Source: Bacillota bacterium (GTDB lineage: Bacteria > Bacillota > Dethiobacteria > DTU022 > UBA8154). Taken from it: a DNA stretch of 8,992 nucleotides. Below the pieces are notes generated by a model. That model searched no databases. It was not told where the DNA came from and saw only the letters and a list, made by a program, of their open reading frames with translations. Within the stretch, counting starts at the first letter, position 1. The number at the start of each line of letters is the position of its first letter. Below, piece after piece: positions 5,572-8,992 of this stretch. The position numbers and the translations under genes are program-made. The DNA is taken from positions 1-8,992 of the forward strand of contig DLUO01000035.1 in the NCBI GenBank assembly GCA_003444595.1. The letters run 5' to 3'.

Positions 5572-7968
5572 ATGTTGTTTCTCAAAAAAAATTGTAAGGC
5601 GAAAATTTCTCTGGTTATTCTTTTAGTTTGTTTTCTTATCGTTACTTCGTTTCCTGCCATTGCTTTTGCTAATTCCAGGGTGGATATTTTTGGGTATGTC
5701 CGGGATGATGATACCGGCAATCCGATCTATAATGCCAGGGTGGATTTATTTTATGAAAATGACAGCACCCCCTTCATAAGCATATATAGTGACAATAACG
5801 GAAGAATAGATGCAACTATTTACGCCGGCAGACAAATTAAAAGGGTTGAAATCACCAGGAGCGGTTATAAAAGAGCGCTGTATACAATTTCAAGCTATTC
5901 CGATTTAATCGATTTAGGAACAAAGTATCTTGTACCGGGATCCACTTCTACAGAAGATACATACAGCGTTTACGGAACAGTTCTTGATGACAGAGACGAT
6001 TCATATATTGCTGATGCCAGAGTGTTGCTAATTGATACTTATGACGATATTTCCTATGTAGGGTACACCAACTCAAAAGGACATTTTGATGTTATTAACG
6101 TTCCTCTGGGTGATTATGAAATCCGTATTACTAAATATGGCTATAAAGATTATGAAGAAAGCAGGTTTAAATTAAGAACAGGCAATTATAATCTTGGCAC
6201 TATCAGGTTACAAAGAACCGGTAGTTCCTCATCATATTTCTCAGAAAAAACTTTAACAGGACGGGTAACCGACGAAGACGGCTATTATGTTCCGGGCGCC
6301 GATGTTTACCTGATCGACGAGGACGACCAAGAAATTAAGACCAAAACAGATGCCAGGGGATATTATACATTCCAGGATATTGAAACGGGAACATATACAA
6401 TAGGTGTAAATGCTTCAGGGTATGAATTACTGGAAAGAATAGATTATGTGAAAATCCTTTCCACAGATGTTGAAAAAGAAGTAAATCTTATTGTCTGGAC
6501 AGAGAGCCGGACGGGATATGATGTGTACGGAAGGGTCGTTGACGAAGACAGAGAGTATCTTGAAGGTGTTGAAGTGTCATTAATTGATGGCAATACAAGA
6601 ATAAAGAGGGCAACGACAGATTCAAAAGGCTATTATGAACTTAGATATGTTCCCAATGGAAGATATACCATTGAATTTAAAAAAATGGGTTATTATACAG
6701 AAACCCTTTCCAATGAGGTCAGGGTAGACGGCGACGATTATCCGGTTTCTCAAGTAGAGCTAAAAAGAAAGGAAGGAAGAACTACTGTTATTGGCGGACT
6801 GGTGGGAGACAGTCAGTCCGGTTTAAGCAATATTACCGTATATCTGGAGAATAGCGCAGATAAGTATAGTGCCCGGACAAATTACTATGGCTATTTTACT
6901 TTTTTTGATGTAAGAGAAGGCAAGTATGATCTTTATGCAACAATAGGCAATGCCAAAAAACTTCTTGAAACCGGCGTAAGAGTATCGGGATCAAGAATTG
7001 ATATTGGGGATATCAATGTTAACAGGGTAGATTCAGGTTATAAGGTAACCGGCAATGTTAAAGATGCAGATAATTATTATATCAGCAATGCAAAGATCAC
7101 TGTCACCGCCGTCGGAATAAGTAAAGAAACCACGACAAGCAGCAGCGGCAATTATTCCATCTCGGGGCTTGAGCGGGGGGAATATACCATTACTGTAACC
7201 AAGGAGGGTTATGGTACTGTAAGCGAGAAAATAAATATAACAAGCTATGATCTGGAAAAAAATTTTACCTTAAGACCGAATGATTATGTTAAAGTTGAGT
7301 ATTCCGCTATCAGTTTAGCTGTAAACGAGAGAATTGATTTAAATAAATTTATCTCTAAAGCTGAAATATATTCTTCAAGAGGTATTTTGCTCGATGACAT
7401 TACTTCCCGTTATGAAGTTGCCGTTCCTCCGGAATATGCGGACTATCTTGCAGCTTATTCCAGCAATGAGATTATCGGTAAGAAGCCTGGAGTTGCCTAT
7501 ATAGAAATAAGCATCAGAAATAGCCGCGATTATGAAAATCTTTCTCCTGCTTTACTTAAAGTAACGATAACTGAAGCTGTTTTGGCCAGAGAAGCAATAC
7601 TAACTATTGGAAAAAGCAGCTATATCCTTGATGGCAAGACGGAAACATCAGATGCAATTCCGTATATTAAAAATGGCCGTAGCTTTTTCCCTCTCAGAGT
7701 GATTGCCAAAGCATTGGGAGTTACCGATAAAAATATAAAGTGGGATTCCGCTAGCCAGACAGCAACTTTGATTAAAGGCTCTGATACCGTTGAGTTTACC
7801 GTAGGGAAAAAAACCTATAAGCATAATGGGACTACGTTAACTATGGATGTCCAGGCAGAAAATGTTTCAGGACGGATCTATTTGCCGGCACGTTATGTTT
7901 CTGACGCCCTTGGAGGAGAAATTGAGTGGAACAATACCGCCAAGTCATTAACGATAAGATCAAAATAA
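5572..7968 (+). CDS. Secreted multi-domain protein: six carboxypeptidase-regulatory-like repeats plus stalk domain
   Basis: 798 residues. AAGGAGAGG lies a few bases before the ATG. Residues 1-33 are a signal peptide (KKNCKAK, hydrophobic core, AFA cleavage). Six CarboxypepD_reg-like beta-sandwich repeats follow, at about 36-124, 131-215, 226-309, 316-400, 404-485 and 489-568. They share the pattern: strand with GxVxD, a G/NAxV strand, a T(D/S)xxGYY turn, then a (G/R)xYxI strand and a xxGY turn. Residues about 570-668 are a less clear Ig-like domain. Residues about 673-797 are a copper-amine-oxidase-N (stalk) domain, with RSFFPLRVIAKALG and GRIYLPARYVSDALG. No LPxTG, SLH or transmembrane anchor is seen, so it is exported and either released or held non-covalently. 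No enzyme domain is present; a structural or adhesive role is inferred. Codons are visibly more AT-rich than in rph-rdgB. It seems to be a single-gene unit. Confidence 0.92.
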   Translation: MLFLKKNCKAKISLVILLVCFLIVTSFPAIAFANSRVDIFGYVRDDDTGNPIYNARVDLFYENDSTPFISIYSDNNGRIDATIYAGRQIKRVEITRSGYKRALYTISSYSDLIDLGTKYLVPGSTSTEDTYSVYGTVLDDRDDSYIADARVLLIDTYDDISYVGYTNSKGHFDVINVPLGDYEIRITKYGYKDYEESRFKLRTGNYNLGTIRLQRTGSSSSYFSEKTLTGRVTDEDGYYVPGADVYLIDEDDQEIKTKTDARGYYTFQDIETGTYTIGVNASGYELLERIDYVKILSTDVEKEVNLIVWTESRTGYDVYGRVVDEDREYLEGVEVSLIDGNTRIKRATTDSKGYYELRYVPNGRYTIEFKKMGYYTETLSNEVRVDGDDYPVSQVELKRKEGRTTVIGGLVGDSQSGLSNITVYLENSADKYSARTNYYGYFTFFDVREGKYDLYATIGNAKKLLETGVRVSGSRIDIGDINVNRVDSGYKVTGNVKDADNYYISNAKITVTAVGISKETTTSSSGNYSISGLERGEYTITVTKEGYGTVSEKINITSYDLEKNFTLRPNDYVKVEYSAISLAVNERIDLNKFISKAEIYSSRGILLDDITSRYEVAVPPEYADYLAAYSSNEIIGKKPGVAYIEISIRNSRDYENLSPALLKVTITEAVLAREAILTIGKSSYILDGKTETSDAIPYIKNGRSFFPLRVIAKALGVTDKNIKWDSASQTATLIKGSDTVEFTVGKKTYKHNGTTLTMDVQAENVSGRIYLPARYVSDALGGEIEWNNTAKSLTIRSK

Positions 7969-8003
7969 CTTTGCCGGCCTGCCGGCAAAGTGACCAGATT
8001 TTT
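7969..8003 (+). terminator. Probable terminator of the 798-aa protein gene
   Basis: Immediately after the stop codon, CTTTGCCGGC (7969-7978) pairs perfectly with GCCGGCAAAG (7981-7990), and a run of five T's follows about eight bases later. The stem is very strong, but the T run is offset from it, so termination may be imperfect. The palindrome may also serve the convergent side. Confidence 0.6.
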
Positions 8004-8009
8004 CTCAAT

Positions 8010-8191
8010 TGGGTAAAACCGGGCTTTGACCCGGAGACGCTCAGGCAGGTATGGGGGTTGCCGAATCCAATATGGATCGTTTCAAGTTAAGAACAGCCAA
8101 ACGAGGCCGTGCCTGGTCCGAGAAAGGCTTGGAGGCCATATTAAACATGTTGGGTATGCTCTATGAAGGCATGTTAAATTTTAACCCTTGA
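8010..8191 (+). pseudogene. C-terminal remnant of a transposase (ISLre2/UPF0236-like)
   Basis: The frame 8051-8191 encodes 46 residues beginning MGVAESNMDRF, then TAKRGRAWSEKGLEAIL, and a stop. The pattern xESNxD ... R..KRGxxWSxxG...(I/M) resembles the C-terminal end of ISLre2-type (UPF0236) transposases. A neighbouring frame just upstream (about 8010-8052, KPGFDPETLRQVWG) may be the preceding part, displaced by a frameshift. No catalytic core is left. The family assignment rests on pattern memory only and is moderate. Confidence 0.45.
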
Positions 8192-8389
8192 TATGGGGAA
8201 GGTAGCCATGTTCGCCTTATTGGCGAAGGACCGGAATTTTTGATATCTTTTCCCGACTGTGGGGTTCTGTTATACCTGGTACTAGGGATCCCCACGTCAA
8301 GGGCGACTGGCGGCGATTTAACAGTGAAGATCTTAATAGTTTATCTGTGCTGGAACGATAAAAAAATACCCGCTAGATATTGACACAGT
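8192..8389. other. Stretch without a recognised gene, between transposase remnant and tRNA copy
   Basis: Two plus-strand frames stay open here. One reads ..DIFSRLWGSVIPGTRD.. and ends in ..NSLSVLER. The other continues in frame from the transposase remnant after its TGA. Neither has a start with a ribosome site, and I recognise neither. A short inverted repeat, GTGGGG (8259-8264) / CCCCAC (8290-8295), is present. It is probably the decayed end of a mobile element. Confidence 0.4.
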
Positions 8390-8405
8390 GGGCAGTTGAG
8401 AGGTA

Positions 8406-8434
8406 TTGAATTTATCAGGGGCATGTGTTACAAT
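8406..8434 (+). promoter_or_regulatory. Retained promoter of the degenerate tRNA-Pro copy
   Basis: -35 TTGAAT (8406-8411), 17-base spacer ending TGT, -10 TACAAT (8429-8434). It is identical in both hexamers and spacing to the promoter of the intact tRNA copy, so the damaged tRNA is probably still transcribed. Confidence 0.65.
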
Positions 8435-8459
8435 TAGTGGCACGAGAGCATTCCCGCTT

Positions 8460-8537
8460 CGGGGCGTGGCCCAGCTTGGCAGCGCGCTTGGTTTGGGACC
8501 AAGAGGGGGCGGGTTCAAAGACCCGTCGCCCCGACCA
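8460..8537 (+). pseudogene. Degenerate tRNA-Pro(UGG) copy
   Basis: 78 bases, one longer than the intact copy. The acceptor stem, CCA, anticodon arm and UGG anticodon are unchanged. Three features depart from a normal tRNA. The D stem becomes GCCC / GCGC, with a C-C mismatch. The T loop has eight bases (TTCAAAGA) instead of seven, and the T stem's outer pair becomes G-U. The variable loop changes from AGGCC to AGGGG. An eight-base T loop should disturb the D-loop/T-loop contact, so charging and translation are doubtful. A register-shifted T arm (GCGGGT / ACCCGT, six-base loop) is possible. It may be a pseudogene or a transcribed tRNA-like RNA. Confidence 0.8.
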
Positions 8538-8660
8538 TAAACATCGAGGTTCGTAAGCACTCAGAAATTAAAAAGCCGTTACTGCAATGGAGTAAAATTA
8601 TCTTAATACAGAAAAACAAATACCGTAAGCAGCTCTCGGCTAAAAAAATTTACTCTAATT

Positions 8661-8688
8661 AAGCTCTTATTAAAAGGGCTTATTTTTT
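8661..8688 (+). terminator. Intrinsic terminator after the degenerate tRNA copy
   Basis: AAGCTCTT (8661-8668) pairs with AAGGGCTT (8674-8681), with one G-U pair, around a five-base loop, followed by ATTTTTT. It resembles the terminator after the intact tRNA and lies at almost the same distance (about 120 bases) from the CCA end. Confidence 0.8.
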
Positions 8689-8885
8689 AAGTAGGCAGAT
8701 AATACTCCAGCATTCAGACAATGAGATAAGCGAACAAAAAGTTTACAATGGGTCACGATTGTTTCCTTATGTTATTTTTTCAATCGATTATGTATTAAAG
8801 ATTTCAAAGTCAAATATAAGCACTAGCCGAACTGGAAATTCTCGTCTAAACGGCCGCTGCTCATAGTATACAAGGGGGTATATGA
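8689..8885. other. Spacer before the right-edge ORF
   Basis: AT-rich sequence with no ORF or hairpin that I can support. It would have to hold any promoter for the short ORF at 8886, but no clear -35/-10 pair was found. Confidence 0.35.
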
Positions 8886-8978
8886 ATGAAGCCGGTTATT
8901 GCTTGTATGAGCTATGGTGAATTAACTTCTTTAATTGAAAAAAATAAATACAAATTTTCTAACTCAGCAGATCAGTAG
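8886..8978 (+). CDS. Short ORF of 30 residues, unrecognised
   Basis: AAGGGGG (8872-8878) lies seven bases before the ATG at 8886, good Shine-Dalgarno spacing. An earlier ATG at 8882 is too close and leads to a 12-residue frame. The product starts MKPVIACMSYGELTSLIEK and ends at TAG 14 bases before the window edge. It has no hydrophobic segment long enough for a membrane helix. It could be a small protein, a leader peptide, or the N-terminus of a gene broken by a frameshift. I do not recognise it. Confidence 0.3.
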   Translation: MKPVIACMSYGELTSLIEKNKYKFSNSADQ

Positions 8979-8992
8979 CGTTGCAAAAAAAT

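Larger units (their letters stand above)
8390..8537 (+). repeat. Inverted repeat, copy 2 (degenerate tRNA-Pro unit)
   Basis: This is the inverted counterpart of 2584-2730. It begins with the last nine bases of the RNase PH-RdgB gene (GGC AGT TGA) detached from that gene, then the tRNA promoter, leader and tRNA. It differs at two positions in the 70 bases upstream and at about six within the tRNA. The fragment of the rdgB 3' end shows the direction of duplication. Confidence 0.9.

Noticed and set aside
8460..8537. Attachment-site duplication from a tRNA-integrating element
   Set aside because: Integrases usually duplicate only the tRNA 3' part, whereas here the repeat reaches upstream through the promoter into rdgB. 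It is inverted rather than direct, and no integrase gene is present.

Overview
The window looks like chromosome of an endospore-forming, low-to-medium GC Firmicute of the Clostridia (Peptococcaceae / Thermoanaerobacterales type). That is an inference from gene content: a GerM-like germination lipoprotein, an RNase PH / XTP-dITP pyrophosphatase fusion, secreted proteins ending in copper-amine-oxidase-N (stalk) domains, strong AGGAGG ribosome sites and degenerate transposases.

Layout. Positions 1-421 (minus) are the frameshifted remnant of a DDE transposase that runs off the left edge. Positions 630-2064 (minus) hold a secreted protein with three fibronectin type III domains and a C-terminal stalk domain, split in two by a +1 frameshift near 1725. 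It has its own promoter (2302-2330), a leader of about 230 nt with a compact predicted RNA fold (2219-2284), a strong Shine-Dalgarno and a terminator (561-592). Positions 2444-5275 (minus) are a conserved housekeeping block: GerMN lipoprotein, then the RNase PH-RdgB fusion, then tRNA-Pro(UGG) with its own promoter and terminator.

From 5572 on the plus strand lies a 798-aa secreted protein made of six carboxypeptidase-regulatory-like beta domains, a linker domain and a stalk domain. It is visibly more AT-rich than the housekeeping block. It is followed by a hairpin, the C-terminal remnant of a second transposase (about 8010-8191), and an inverted second copy of the tRNA-Pro transcription unit (8390-8690). 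The tRNA in that copy is damaged, but its promoter and terminator are kept. A short ORF with a good ribosome site lies at the right edge.

How it fits together. RNase PH trims tRNA 3' ends and sits directly upstream of a tRNA gene. The two stalk-domain proteins are probably surface or matrix proteins. The least ordinary signals are the structured leader of the FN3/stalk gene, which also carries a possible anti-Shine-Dalgarno, and the inverted duplication of the tRNA-Pro unit. Most changes in that duplication fall inside the tRNA body rather than in the promoter. I see no CRISPR array, phage module or recognisable defence system.
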